Source of the DNA: Pelagimonas phthalicica
GTDB taxonomy: Bacteria; Pseudomonadota; Alphaproteobacteria; Rhodobacterales; Rhodobacteraceae
DNA: 64,000 nt
Assembly: GCF_004364805.1 (NCBI RefSeq)
Contig: NZ_SOAP01000001.1
Span: forward strand, 372,001-436,000
Reading direction: 5' to 3'
In this document: piece by piece, positions 35,964 to 45,189 of the stretch
Layout: every line of letters begins with the position of its first letter
How positions within the stretch are numbered: position 1 is the stretch's first letter
Notes under the pieces: model-generated
What the model saw: the letters and a program-made list of their open reading frames with translations, nothing else
Told to the model about the DNA's origin: nothing
The model's database searches: none
Translations under genes and position numbers: made by a program

Positions 35964-35997
35964 CAAACAAAAAGCGAAGGGGCCAAGCCCCCTCGCT
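35964..35997 (-). terminator. Terminator of the RNase T2 gene
   Basis: On the minus strand AGCGAGGGGGC pairs with GGCCCCTTCGCT (one G-U), followed by TTTTTGTTTGG. It is 28 bases past the stop. Confidence 0.8.
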
Positions 35998-36024
35998 CTA
36001 CAGCCGTAAGCAGCAAAAAACGCG

Positions 36025-37047
36025 TTATTGCAGCCCGGCTGGGTCCACCACGCCCGAGGGGCAGCCGACAGATTGCACCGTCCCGGCGCGGATCAGCGCA
36101 CCGACATCGCTCTGCTCTGTGATCTCACCGCCAAGGGCGATTTTGAGCTCCTGGATCAGTACACGGCCCTGGTCGCCTTTGCAGTTGATCTGCACCCGCT
36201 CCCCCGCACCGGCCCCAAAACTCGTATCAAAGGCAGCGCGAATTTGCTCAGCCGTCACCGTCCCGCCGACATTCTGCGCAAACAACGTACCCACCTCTGA
36301 TCTGTTGATCGCCTCCAACACATAAAGCGTGTCGTCATAATATTCGTCACCATTCCGGTCACCGAAAAAGCAGGTGCCGTGCTTGATCCATTCGTGACGA
36401 TCCAGAAAGCTGGCCGTGCCCGGCATCGCCACTGCCAGCCGTTCGCGGGTATCGTCATCCAGCTCCGGTGCGGGCAATTCGCTCCAGCGTCTGTCCTTGT
36501 CCAATTGGCGGATCTCGTCAGACACGCCGCAATAATCATTGCCGCGCGGTTGCGGCCACAGCCCGTGCAGCGAAAGCTGGGTCTCGGTGATCGGCAACAG
36601 CCCGTCATTCACCTGCACGCATTCGGTCTTGGACGGTTTCATCTCACAAAAGGCCGGTTGCCAGCTCAGCGCCAGCAACAGATCGGTTGCTTCCACGCCC
36701 TCCTGCGGTTCAAAATCCTCGACCGGCGCAGTCCCGCCACTACCGCCCCCGCTGTCCGCGGCAACCACATGCACACCGCATGTCTTGTTCACCCAACGCA
36801 CCGTTGTGACCGGCGCATCATCAATGCGGATTTGATACCAATCACCGCCCGGGCGATTAATGCCAATCATATCATAGGCCACATGGTCGATCAGAACGAT
36901 ATCGCCCGGATTGGTCAGGCGGTTCTTGGATTGATAGGCCTCACATTGCTCGGTCGCGATAAACCAGCCTTCCAAAGGCTCTTGGGAATATGCCGGCAAG
37001 GCATGGCCAAAGATCAGCGCCGCAGCACCCAACAGGATCCGTTTCAT
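36025..37047 (-). CDS. Secreted ribonuclease T2 family protein with extra N-terminal domain
   Basis: 340 residues with a signal peptide (to about residue 21). The first 110 residues are an extra domain with paired cysteines (EQCEAYQS, NKTCGVH) that looks like an SH3-type or small beta domain. The T2 part has both catalytic histidine motifs: SLHGLWPQPRGNDYCG (CAS I) and HEWIKHGTCFFGDR (CAS II), so it should be an active RNase that cuts RNA in the periplasm or outside. The C-terminus ends in a Cys-containing tail. A second, shorter T2 enzyme lies at 42484. Confidence 0.9.
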   Translation of the reverse strand: MKRILLGAAALIFGHALPAYSQEPLEGWFIATEQCEAYQSKNRLTNPGDIVLIDHVAYDMIGINRPGGDWYQIRIDDAPVTTVRWVNKTCGVHVVAADSGGGSGGTAPVEDFEPQEGVEATDLLLALSWQPAFCEMKPSKTECVQVNDGLLPITETQLSLHGLWPQPRGNDYCGVSDEIRQLDKDRRWSELPAPELDDDTRERLAVAMPGTASFLDRHEWIKHGTCFFGDRNGDEYYDDTLYVLEAINRSEVGTLFAQNVGGTVTAEQIRAAFDTSFGAGAGERVQINCKGDQGRVLIQELKIALGGEITEQSDVGALIRAGTVQSVGCPSGVVDPAGLQ

Positions 37048-37181
37048 AATTCCTACTCCGGTAACAACTTTTGTAAAAAGACTCGAAAGCCGCTTTCAAC
37101 ATAAGGTTGTTTTCCGGTGCGAAGCAAAGTTTTTATACCTCGGCTTTCTCTCTGGCTGGTTCACGCCGACCCACACGCAAT

Positions 37182-37220
37182 CAGGCCCGGCCTTCCCCAA
37201 AGCGGGGCCTGCCGGGCCTG
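37182..37220. terminator. Long hairpin between RNase T2 and autotransporter genes
   Basis: CAGGCCCGGC (37182-37191) and GCCGGGCCTG (37211-37220) form a perfect 10-bp stem, with an inner CCCC/GGGG pairing. It has no T tract; it lies just after the autotransporter stop and before the RNase gene on the minus strand, so it probably separates them. Confidence 0.6.
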
Positions 37221-37245
37221 CGGATCAGAACCTAAGGTCCTACCT

Positions 37246-39420
37246 CTAGAACTCCATCTTCCAATTGATCGCCACCCACGCATCCGAGGTTTCGCCCTTG
37301 GTCGTGGCATTGCCCATCAGGGACAGGGTCGATCCGGCCAGATCAACTTCGAACCCAGCCCCGGCGCGCAGCCAATTCTGCTCATAGTGGGATTGCGCGA
37401 TGCTGAAATCGCTGAGGCCGATCACCTGCCCGGTCACGTCGCTGCCCTTGCCCTGAAAGCGATGCACCCCTTCCAGCGTGCCGTTCAGACGAAAGCCGGA
37501 AGAGACCGGCACAGTCGCATCAAAGCCCAGCCGCGCTTCGGTCACATCATCACAGAGCTTGTCGAAACGGGCCGGAAAGGCACCGCCGGTTTCGGTATAG
37601 CCGTCCATGCAGGTGCGCATATGCGACAGTTCCCCATAGGGTGAAAAGCGCAACTGTTCAGACACTTGCTCCCATTGCAAACGCGCGCGCAGGCCATACC
37701 CTTCGATCTTGGTGCTGCCAACAGAAGAATCGACCAGCCCACCATTGTCGAGATAGTTGCGGGTGATATCCGCATCACCACGCATCCCGATCCCCCCCAG
37801 AATAAGCCACAGGCTGCCGGTTCCGGCGCTGTAAAGCTCTGACAGGGCCTCAAGCTTGACGAAATTCACATCCGCTTTGGTCTGACCACCCAGAAACGTG
37901 TCCTGATCGAGATTGCTGCGTCCGATGGTGGCATTCAGTTGAACCGACCCGAAATTATGACCAAAGCCGAGCTCGCCCAGACCAAGACTGCCGTCACGAT
38001 CGCCATGCCGATCCAGCCCGTAATCGCCGCCAAGCCAAAAAATCGACTTACCGTCAGACGCCCGCCTGTCCAGAGGGCGCGAGCCCGCGCCATTCATGGC
38101 CAGCCCGGCCCCGGTCAGGGTGGCGACATTGGCCGTAGAGCCAGCCACAAGGCTCTGGTTCAAATCTGCCACCGTGATGATCCCCGGCCCCGGTCCCGGA
38201 TCGGGTGTGGGGGTTGGATCGGGTGTCGGTGTTGGGTCAGGTGTCGGCGTCGGATCAGGCGTCGGTGTTGGATCAGGCGTCGGCGTCGGGTCAGGTGTCG
38301 GCGCAGTGGTGGTCGCACGCGCAATGAACATCTGCCCGTCCTGCGTTTCCCCCACCACAATGGTCCCGTCCGCGCTGACGCCATGGGCTTCGCGGGTGAT
38401 TTCCGAGGCAATCGTCGCCCCGGCAGAGCGCAGCCAGTTCTCGATGGTCACCGCATCCGTCGCCTCGGTCCAGCGAAAGGCACGCGGGCCGGTTGTTTCG
38501 CCGGTCCCCAGAATTCCGACAACTACGGAACCATCCGCCGAGACATCATTGGCGCGCGCAGCGGTGTAATTGATATTGGCGGCGCTCAGCGCCACCAACC
38601 CGCTCGCCTCAGTCCAACGAAAGGCGCGCAAGCCGTTAAACGCATTGCCATCCGCCGCTTGCCCGACAATGACTGATCCGTCCTGTGAGGCGGCAAAGGC
38701 TTCGGAAACCGAGCCTTCGTTCAGTCGTCCAAGGCTTACCATGCCGGTCGCATCCGTATAGCGAAACGCGGTCATGCCCAGTCGCGCGCCTTCTCCCGAT
38801 GCTCCGACAATGGTCGACCCGTCTCCGGAAATCCCATAGGCCACCGAGCCGATCCCGGTATTGGTGCCCGGGTCAAGCGTGCCCAGGCTTTCGATCCCGG
38901 CACTGGTCCAGCGCACCGCATGGACGTTGAAATTGAACGACGCCCCGGCATTGGAGAAGCCGACAATCGTGTTGCCATCATCCGAGATGTCAAAGGCCAC
39001 AGCAGAATCGATAAACCCGGTGCCATCCCCGCTGAGATAGGGCAGCACCTCGACAGCCCCGGTTCCGGTCAAACGCACCGCGCTGTCGCGCCCATTGGCA
39101 CCGCGGGTCCAGCCCGCCATGACGCTACCATCCATCGACAATCCCGAAATCGTGCCGCCAAAGGTAAAGGGCGAAAACCCTCCGGTATCGGTCCACAGGA
39201 TGTTCTGGTCACCATTGCGGCCCAAAGCCGTTGACCCATCCGCCGAAATGGCAAACCCCTCTTCTGAAAGCGGGCCGGATGTGGCCCCGACATCGTCGAA
39301 GGCGATGGCAGGATCACCAAGGGTCACGACCTGCGCCTGCGCCGGGGCGACACAGGCCAATGCCATGGTGATCGATGTTGTTATCAGCAGCGAGCCGCGC
39401 TTGTGATTGAAATGAATCAT
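37246..39420 (-). CDS. Autotransporter with HAF-type repeats and Pro-Thr linker
   Basis: 724 residues: signal peptide (to about residue 30), a passenger built of HAF-like repeats (FDISDDGNTIVGFSNAG, YGISGDGSTIVGASGEG, AASQDGSVIVGQAADG, DVSADGSVVVGILGTG), a linker of repeated PTPDPT, and a C-terminal autotransporter beta-barrel that ends in INWKMEF with the terminal Phe needed for outer membrane insertion. It is likely displayed on the surface. The ATG at 39420 has AAGGAGA ten bases upstream. Its binding role is unknown. Confidence 0.88.
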   Translation of the reverse strand: MIHFNHKRGSLLITTSITMALACVAPAQAQVVTLGDPAIAFDDVGATSGPLSEEGFAISADGSTALGRNGDQNILWTDTGGFSPFTFGGTISGLSMDGSVMAGWTRGANGRDSAVRLTGTGAVEVLPYLSGDGTGFIDSAVAFDISDDGNTIVGFSNAGASFNFNVHAVRWTSAGIESLGTLDPGTNTGIGSVAYGISGDGSTIVGASGEGARLGMTAFRYTDATGMVSLGRLNEGSVSEAFAASQDGSVIVGQAADGNAFNGLRAFRWTEASGLVALSAANINYTAARANDVSADGSVVVGILGTGETTGPRAFRWTEATDAVTIENWLRSAGATIASEITREAHGVSADGTIVVGETQDGQMFIARATTTAPTPDPTPTPDPTPTPDPTPTPDPTPTPDPTPTPDPGPGPGIITVADLNQSLVAGSTANVATLTGAGLAMNGAGSRPLDRRASDGKSIFWLGGDYGLDRHGDRDGSLGLGELGFGHNFGSVQLNATIGRSNLDQDTFLGGQTKADVNFVKLEALSELYSAGTGSLWLILGGIGMRGDADITRNYLDNGGLVDSSVGSTKIEGYGLRARLQWEQVSEQLRFSPYGELSHMRTCMDGYTETGGAFPARFDKLCDDVTEARLGFDATVPVSSGFRLNGTLEGVHRFQGKGSDVTGQVIGLSDFSIAQSHYEQNWLRAGAGFEVDLAGSTLSLMGNATTKGETSDAWVAINWKMEF
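38198..38305. repeat. Six 18-bp tandem repeats coding the autotransporter linker
   Basis: Units at 38198, 38216, 38234, 38252, 38270 and 38288, of the type GGATCAGGCGTCGGTGTT. They code hexapeptides of Pro, Thr and Asp. Units are imperfect, differing at a few positions. Because the unit is a multiple of three, changes in copy number keep the frame. Confidence 0.9.
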
Positions 39421-39574
39421 GGCTCGAAGTCTCCTTGCCCAATTTGGCCTCACTCGCGCCAAAGATTAAGATTTGCGAAAATGGCCTCCCATCCCCTGTT
39501 CGGGGGAGATTGCGCCCCTTTTGCTTGCTATACTGTGCAAACACGCTTCGGATTGGCCCGTCAGGCAGGTAGAT

Positions 39575-41729
39575 TTGAAACCAACACCCTTTACCCTTCT
39601 TTTTGCGGCCACCTTGCTGGGCCTTGCAGCGATATGGGGGGTTCTCGCCATTTCGCTCAGCCAGCCCTATCTGGGCCTCACCCTGTCACCACAACCGGAA
39701 CTGGGCTTTGTCTGGATCGCGGATGTGGACCCGGATGGCCCCGCCGCACAGGTGCGACCCGGCGCCCCGCTCGACAGTGTTGGGCCGATCTCCTTGCGCC
39801 CATTTGATCTGGTCGAAGAATCCGACACCGCCCCAAGCTATGCCGAATTAGAGGATTTCCTTGAGCGACAGGAACAGCTTTACGCCCTGATCAGCGCCCC
39901 CAGCGTGACGCTCACCATCGCCGAGCCCCATGCGGCCCAGGCCGACGTCGCTCCCGCGCCAAGCCGCCCGATCCGCGACCTGCCTCTGGTCTTTTGGGTC
40001 CAGATCGTTGTCGGCCTGATCTCGGTGGTTGTTGGTGTCTGGGTCTGGTGCCTGCGCCAAACCCAGCTGGCCCCGCAACTGCTGGCGCTGGCCGGTATCG
40101 GCATCGCCCTCTCCGCCTTTCCTGCCGCGATCTATTCCGCCCGAGAGCTCGCCCTGCCCTCGGCCTTGTTTCGCACGCTGTCTGCCATCAACCACTTTGG
40201 CACGCTGGTTTTTGGCGTTGCCATGGTGTCGCTGTTTCTGACCTATCCCCGCCGCCTTGTTCCTGCGTTTGTGCTTTGGGTGATCACCGCGATTTTTGCT
40301 GTCGTTTGGGTGATGGAGGTTTTTCGCATCCTCAGCCCCGGCCCGGCCCAAGCCATCCATCTGCCCGTCGTGATCCTGATGCTGGGTATCCTGGCCGGGG
40401 CGCTTGCCCAGTTCTGGACCTCGCGCAGCGATCCTGTCGCACGGGCAGCGCTGCGCTGGTTTGCCCTGGCGGTGATCTTGGGGGCCGGCACCTTTGTACT
40501 GCTCATCATCGTTCCCAATCTCATTGGCTTTGCCCCGACCCTGTCCCAGGGCTATGCCTTCCTGCTCTTTGTGCCGCTCTTTATCGGGGTCGCTGTGGGC
40601 GTTGCACGCGACCGGCTGTTCGAACTCGAAGGCTGGGCGTTTTCGATCCTGTTCTACTTTGTCGGCGTGCTTTTGCTTTTGGTGCTGGATGCCATTCTCA
40701 TCGCCTTTGTCGCCTTTGAGCGCGCTCCGGCCTTTGGCTTGTCTCTTTTGTTGATCGCCCTGACCTATCTTCCCAGTCGCGATTGGCTGGCCCGGCTGAT
40801 CACCCGGAAAAGAAACGTGAACCGAGAGGACCTGTTTCGCCGGATCGTCGATGTGGCGCTGACCACGGACAGGCTGGACCAAGAACAAGGCTGGCACCAG
40901 ATCCTGCGCGATGTGTACCAGCCTCTGAACCTCGCCCAGACAGAACAACCCGGCCCCTCCGCCCCGGAAATCCACCAGGAGGGCGTTGCCCTGTCCCTGC
41001 CCGGCGCAGGCCCCAGTACAATTGCGCAATGCCCATGGTGGGCGGCGGTTGTTCAGCCTGCGGGACAAACGCTTTGCTGATGAGATTTGCGCCATGCTGG
41101 CCCATGCCATTGCCAGCCGCGACGCTCAGGAAGTGGGGGCCTCAGCCGAACGCACCCGCATTGCCCGCGACATGCATGACAACCTTGGCGCGCAGCTGCT
41201 ATCCGCCCTGCATAGCGACAGACTTGACCGCAAGGACACACTGATCCGCCAGACCATCTCGGACCTGCGCGACATCATCAATAACAACGCCCAAGGCGGC
41301 AAAACCCTGGGTGATCTGCTGGCCGATATGCAGCTCGAGGCCCGTGAACGCCTCGCCCTTGCTGATATTGGCCTTGATTGGATCGAAGAGGGCGACGCAA
41401 ATCGTGACCTGCCCCTTGCGCCCAATCTCATCCATTCCCTGCGCTCGATCCTGCGCGAAACCGTCAGCAACACCATCCGCCATTCCGGGGCGCAAAAGGC
41501 ATCGATCAAGTTCCAACTATATGAAAGCAGCCTCAGCCTGGCTCATCGTGATGACGGTACCGGCGCAACACCTGCCCCGGCCGACCCCGGCCATGAAAGC
41601 GGCGGCAGCGGCCTGGCCAATATCGAAACCCGTGTCGGGGCGCTTGGCGGATCGGTCAGTTGGGAAAACGCCGCAACCGGCTTTGTCATCCGCGCCGATA
41701 TTCCCCTTGTTGATATGGGGGCATCATGA
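39575..41729 (+). pseudogene. Membrane sensor histidine kinase with PDZ-like domain, split by a frameshift
   Basis: The first frame (to 41080) codes an N-terminal membrane segment, a PDZ-like domain (LGFVWIADVDPDGPAAQV), then about eight transmembrane helices and a cytoplasmic linker. The second frame (from about 40938 to 41729) continues with GGRRLFSLRDKRFADEI, the HisKA-3 box RIARDMHDNLGAQLLSAL, N box LRETVSNTIRHSGA, and G boxes DDGTGA and GSGLANIETRV. The switch lies near 41020-41035. All catalytic motifs are present, so it is a recent frameshift, a sequence error, or a programmed +1 shift. TTG at 39575 has GGCAGG upstream. Its partner is the regulator at 41726. Confidence 0.85.
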
Positions 41730-42379
41730 CCCGCATCCTGATCGTCGAAGACCTCGCGGATATTCGTAAATGGCTGACCGGCATCGCGCAAAAGGCCTTT
41801 GACGCCCCGCACGAGATCGAGACCGCCGCCACCCTGCGCGCCGCGTTGGGTGCCGCCCGCAAGAACAGCTATGATGTGGCTTTGATCGATCTCAACCTGC
41901 CCGATGGCAGCGGCATCGACGTGTTGAAATGCCTGCGCCAATCGCGCCCGGAAACCCTCTGTGTGATCACCACTGTGATGGGGGATGACGCCTGGATCGT
42001 GGCCGCTCTGTCGGCGGGGGCGAATGGCTATCTGCTCAAGGAACAGCCCTCCGAGGTGATCGTGCGGCAATTGTCGCAGCTCGCCGATGGCATCCCCGCC
42101 CTGTCCCCGTCCATTGCGCGCCGGATCATGGAGCATTTCCAATATACCGGCCCGGTCGGCGAACCCGACGCCAACCTGACCGGGCGCGAAAAAGAGGTAC
42201 TGGCCCTGATCAGCCGTGGCATGCGCAATGTCGATGTGGCCGAGCAGCTCTCCATGGCCGAAAGCACCGTCGCCCATCACATCAAATCGATCTATCGCAA
42301 ACTGGGCATATCCTCGCGGGCCGAGGCCTCCTGGCATGCCGCCCGTCTGGGGCTGGCCCCGGGCCAACCTGGGGGCTAG
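41726..42379 (+). CDS. NarL/LuxR-type response regulator
   Basis: 217 residues. The receiver domain has LIVEDLADIRKWL and the phosphoacceptor aspartate in VALIDLNLPDGSGIDVL; the DNA-binding domain has LTGREKEVLALISRGMRNVD and MAESTVAHHIKSIYRKLG. The ATG overlaps the stop of the frameshifted kinase (ATGA), so the two form a pair. With the kinase broken, the regulator might be phosphorylated by other kinases or be constitutively inactive. The receiver has a Lys in NGYLLKE as expected. Confidence 0.93.
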   Translation: MTRILIVEDLADIRKWLTGIAQKAFDAPHEIETAATLRAALGAARKNSYDVALIDLNLPDGSGIDVLKCLRQSRPETLCVITTVMGDDAWIVAALSAGANGYLLKEQPSEVIVRQLSQLADGIPALSPSIARRIMEHFQYTGPVGEPDANLTGREKEVLALISRGMRNVDVAEQLSMAESTVAHHIKSIYRKLGISSRAEASWHAARLGLAPGQPGG

Positions 42380-42483
42380 CACTTGCTCTCCCTAGCAAAT
42401 GCTGGACGCTGCGCCGTCAGTCGCGTAGCAAGGCGCGGGTAACCGGCCACATGCCAAATCGCGGCCAATTTCGGGAGTGCATC

Positions 42484-43134
42484 ATGTCAAACATCAAAAC
42501 CGCCCTTATGGGCCTCGCCGCCTGCCTGTCCTTGGCCGCTCCGGCCGCCGCCGATGGCGAAAAAGCGGGTGTGTTTGACTACTATGTCCTCGCCCTCAGC
42601 TGGTCGTCGAACTGGTGCGAGGTCGAAGGCGATGCCAAAGGCTCGGAACAATGTGACACCCGCCATGATTACGGCTGGGTCATGCACGGTCTCTGGCCGC
42701 AATTCCATCGCGGCTGGCCCAGCTATTGCCCCACAGTGGAACGTGCGCCCTCGCGCCGCATGACCTCTGAAATGGTTGATATCATGGGCTCCTCTGGCCT
42801 CGCCTGGCACCAATGGAAGAAACACGGCACCTGCACCGGCCTGTCGGGCCGCGCCTATCTTGACCTGTCGCGTGAGGCCTATGACAGCGTCACCCGCCCC
42901 GAGATCTTTCGCAAACTCGACAAAAGCGTGAAACTGCCCGCCTCGGTGATCGAAGAAGCCTTTCTCAAGGCCAACCCCGATTGGTCGGCCGATAATCTCA
43001 CCATCACCTGCCGCGATGGCTATATCTCTGAGGCGCGCATCTGCCTGTCCAAAGACCTGCAACCGGTCCCCTGCGGGCGCGACGTGATCAAGGATTGCGC
43101 GCTGAAAGACGCCAAATTCGAACCGATCCGGTAA
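42484..43134 (+). CDS. Ribonuclease T2 family protein
   Basis: 216 residues, signal peptide to about residue 20 (LAAPAAADG), then the T2 domain with CAS I VMHGLWPQFHRGWPS and CAS II HQWKKHGTCTGLSGRAY; four or more cysteines suggest the family disulfides. Ordinary length for bacterial T2 RNases. The ATG at 42484 has GGGAG nine bases upstream. It resembles RNase I-type enzymes of the periplasm. It is distinct from the longer T2 protein at 36025. Confidence 0.93.
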   Translation: MSNIKTALMGLAACLSLAAPAAADGEKAGVFDYYVLALSWSSNWCEVEGDAKGSEQCDTRHDYGWVMHGLWPQFHRGWPSYCPTVERAPSRRMTSEMVDIMGSSGLAWHQWKKHGTCTGLSGRAYLDLSREAYDSVTRPEIFRKLDKSVKLPASVIEEAFLKANPDWSADNLTITCRDGYISEARICLSKDLQPVPCGRDVIKDCALKDAKFEPIR

Positions 43135-43141
43135 GGTTCTC

Positions 43142-43483
43142 GTGAGTGTTATCCCGACGACATCCCTGCTGACAGTTGGGCTGCTGTCCTATGCCTTGAT
43201 CAATTTGTTCAGCTTTGGCCAATTCTTTTGGGACAAAAGACAAGCGCGCCAAGGCGGCAGCCGTATTCCCGAGAAAACCTTGCTGTTTTGGGCCCTTATA
43301 GGTGGCAGCTTAGGGGCAAAACTGGGGCAAAGATACTTTCGCCACAAGACGCGCAAACACCCGTTTGCGCGCAATCTTAACATGATTGTTCTGTTGCAGT
43401 TCGTGCTTGTGACCTTATTGCTGATCCCAGCGACACGTCAGATCGTCTTTGATTTCCTTCACGCCGCCGTCGCCTCGGCATAG
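43142..43483 (+). CDS. DUF1294 membrane protein
   Basis: 113 residues with two or three hydrophobic segments. The DUF1294 signature is visible: FFWDKRQARQGGSRIPEKTL, then LLFWALIGGSLGAKLGQRYF and RHKTRKHPFARNLN. GTG start seven bases after the RNase gene; the two are probably co-transcribed. Function of the family is unknown. The 3' end overlaps the Crp/Fnr gene on the other strand by 25 bases. Confidence 0.85.
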   Translation: MSVIPTTSLLTVGLLSYALINLFSFGQFFWDKRQARQGGSRIPEKTLLFWALIGGSLGAKLGQRYFRHKTRKHPFARNLNMIVLLQFVLVTLLLIPATRQIVFDFLHAAVASA

Positions 43484-44142
43484 GCGCGCAATTTCGACAT
43501 ATCGCGGATCGACACCAGGCGGTGGCTGCTGGAAACGCCAACCGGTTTCAGCCGCGCAAAGGCGCGGGACAGGCTTTCGGGTTTCATGCCCAACTTGCCC
43601 GCCAAAATGACCTTTTCAAAGGGCAGCTCAAACTCGATCGCGCCGCCTTCGGCCTCGTAAAGGTCGATCAAATAGCGGGTCAGCCGTTGCGCGCCGGTCT
43701 GCACCTTAAGCCCCTCGACCTGCGCCATCATCCCATCCAGGTGGTGGCTGGCCATATGCAAAACCGCCGCCTGCAAATGTTCTTTGGCTCGCTCACAGGC
43801 GCAGATCGCCTGCAGGTCCAGATGCAACACCGTACAGGGGCTGACAGCTTCGGCAGAGGCCTGTGAAATCCCCCCCTGCAAGGCCGCGACCTCGTCAAAG
43901 CTATCCGCCGCCTGCAACGTCGCCAAAACCGCCTCTTCGCCCGAGCCCGAGAGCCGGTAGAGCTTGACCCAACCATCCAGCACCAATTTCAAGGTCCGCG
44001 CCTGCTCCCCTTGCAGGCAAATCACCGCCCCACGCCCGTAACTGCGCGGCTGCGCTTTGGAGATCAGACACTGGCACAGCTTTGGCGGCAACTGTTGAAA
44101 CAGCGGCCCCTTTGCCAAAACCTGTGCCAAATGCGGTGTCAT
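43459..44142 (-). CDS. Crp/Fnr-family regulator, Dnr-like
   Basis: 227 residues. A cyclic-nucleotide-type sensor domain with LDGWVKLYRLSGSGEEAVLA and DSFDEVAALQGG, close to the nitric-oxide-responsive Dnr class, then a winged helix with ILAGKLGMKPESLSRAFARL. The four-cysteine oxygen sensor of Fnr is absent; cysteines near the N-terminus (LCQCLISK) do not fit it. The ATG at 44142 has a GCAGG site upstream. An FNR-like box lies 56 bases upstream. Targets may include denitrification or stress genes, none of which is in this window. Confidence 0.87.
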   Translation of the reverse strand: MTPHLAQVLAKGPLFQQLPPKLCQCLISKAQPRSYGRGAVICLQGEQARTLKLVLDGWVKLYRLSGSGEEAVLATLQAADSFDEVAALQGGISQASAEAVSPCTVLHLDLQAICACERAKEHLQAAVLHMASHHLDGMMAQVEGLKVQTGAQRLTRYLIDLYEAEGGAIEFELPFEKVILAGKLGMKPESLSRAFARLKPVGVSSSHRLVSIRDMSKLRAYAEATAA

Positions 44143-44197
44143 TGAAACCTGCCCCCTTGCGTATCTTTTCTTTAGGTCAAGCTTGGCGAGCGATTTC

Positions 44198-44211
44198 TTG
44201 ACCCAGATCAA
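44198..44211 (-). promoter_or_regulatory. FNR/Dnr-like box upstream of the Crp/Fnr gene
   Basis: TTGACCCAGATCAA fits the consensus TTGAT-N4-ATCAA at nine of ten defined positions. It lies 56 bases upstream of the regulator's start, fitting autoregulation or control by another Fnr/FixK protein. Confidence 0.65.
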
Positions 44212-44349
44212 GACAAACGAAAAGAATCGAAGGGGCGCGATCGGCGCATACCTGTTTTCGCTAACAAAACAGCGGCTTACCCGTCGATCCCGGAACAGGA
44301 AAATTCTGACATAATCGTTTCAGATACCGGCTGATTTAGGATTAGATCC

Positions 44350-44988
44350 CTAGAAAGTATAACCAAACCGCGCGATATCCTCGGCGCAAAGTCGCCCCAA
44401 CAAGTCGCGCAGATCAGCGTCGTAATAGCTGCGATACTCTGCCCGGTCCGAGCGGTTTTCATGTGGCAGCTCCGGCACAAACCCCAAATGCGCCGCCAGC
44501 GGTGCCATATCCTGTTCCAGATGTTCAAGGCGCAGAAACACCCCATGCTCCTGCCCCGTCACATCGCGCATATATCGCCCATAGGGCCAGGCGAGCATGG
44601 TTGAGATGGTCAATTTGTGCTGCAGGAACGGGGCAAACTCCAATTGCTTGGCCAACCCCACTGCCGGGTGGTCAAAGCGCTGCTCCTTCAGCCAATGATA
44701 GTAACTCACCGCCCGGTCCCAGGGGTTGCGCACCAGGGTAAAGCACAGCATCTCGCCAATCTGTTCCGGGCTATAGGCCCCGTCGAGATCCGCCAGATTG
44801 GAATGTTTCCACATCCGCCCCTTGGACTGCAACCGCTCCGCCCGCGCGCGGCGTTTGCGCGCCTTGGGCGTGTCACCGATCAGAATATCATCCCGATGCG
44901 CCCGCGCCTCCAGCGCCAAGGCCATCGAGGTCCCCCCGGTCTTGGGGATATGCACAAAGATGAAATTGCGGCCCGGCGAGATGATCAT
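44350..44988 (-). CDS. Sulfotransferase family protein
   Basis: 212 residues. The PAPS 5'-phosphosulfate loop is FVHIPKTGGTSMALALEA near the N-terminus and the 3'-phosphate motif is FTLVRNPWDRAVSYYHWL. Such enzymes transfer sulfate from PAPS to sugars or small molecules. It is cytoplasmic without a signal. No glycan genes are next to it, so the acceptor is unknown. It starts with ATG at 44988, GCGGG upstream is only a weak ribosome site. Confidence 0.88.
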   Translation of the reverse strand: MIISPGRNFIFVHIPKTGGTSMALALEARAHRDDILIGDTPKARKRRARAERLQSKGRMWKHSNLADLDGAYSPEQIGEMLCFTLVRNPWDRAVSYYHWLKEQRFDHPAVGLAKQLEFAPFLQHKLTISTMLAWPYGRYMRDVTGQEHGVFLRLEHLEQDMAPLAAHLGFVPELPHENRSDRAEYRSYYDADLRDLLGRLCAEDIARFGYTF

Positions 44989-45047
44989 GGGGCAAGTCTA
45001 TGGTTTTGAAATGGAAATGGAAACGGGTCTTCTACCATCGCTGCAAA

Positions 45048-45189
45048 GCCGCGTGATCGCCCTCCCGCGGGTTGGCGTAAAGACATCCGTTTCTGCCACT
45101 TAATCTTTGCCAAACTCTTTCCTACCCCCGTGTTCAGCAAGACGTTAGCAAAATCGCCCACCCGGGGGGCGGGAGGGCGATCACGCGGC
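45048..45189. repeat. 21-bp perfect inverted repeat enclosing 100 bases
   Basis: GCCGCGTGATCGCCCTCCCG plus one C at 45048-45068 and its exact complement at 45169-45189. It occupies the 319-base gap between the sulfotransferase gene and the acyl-CoA synthetase gene. The 100-base interior has no open frame of note. It may be a small mobile element remnant or a regulatory stem. Confidence 0.7.

Noticed and set aside
38198-38305. Possible CRISPR-like array
   Set aside because: The 18-bp units have no spacers and code a Pro-Thr linker in frame; it is a coding tandem repeat. No CRISPR array is present in the window.
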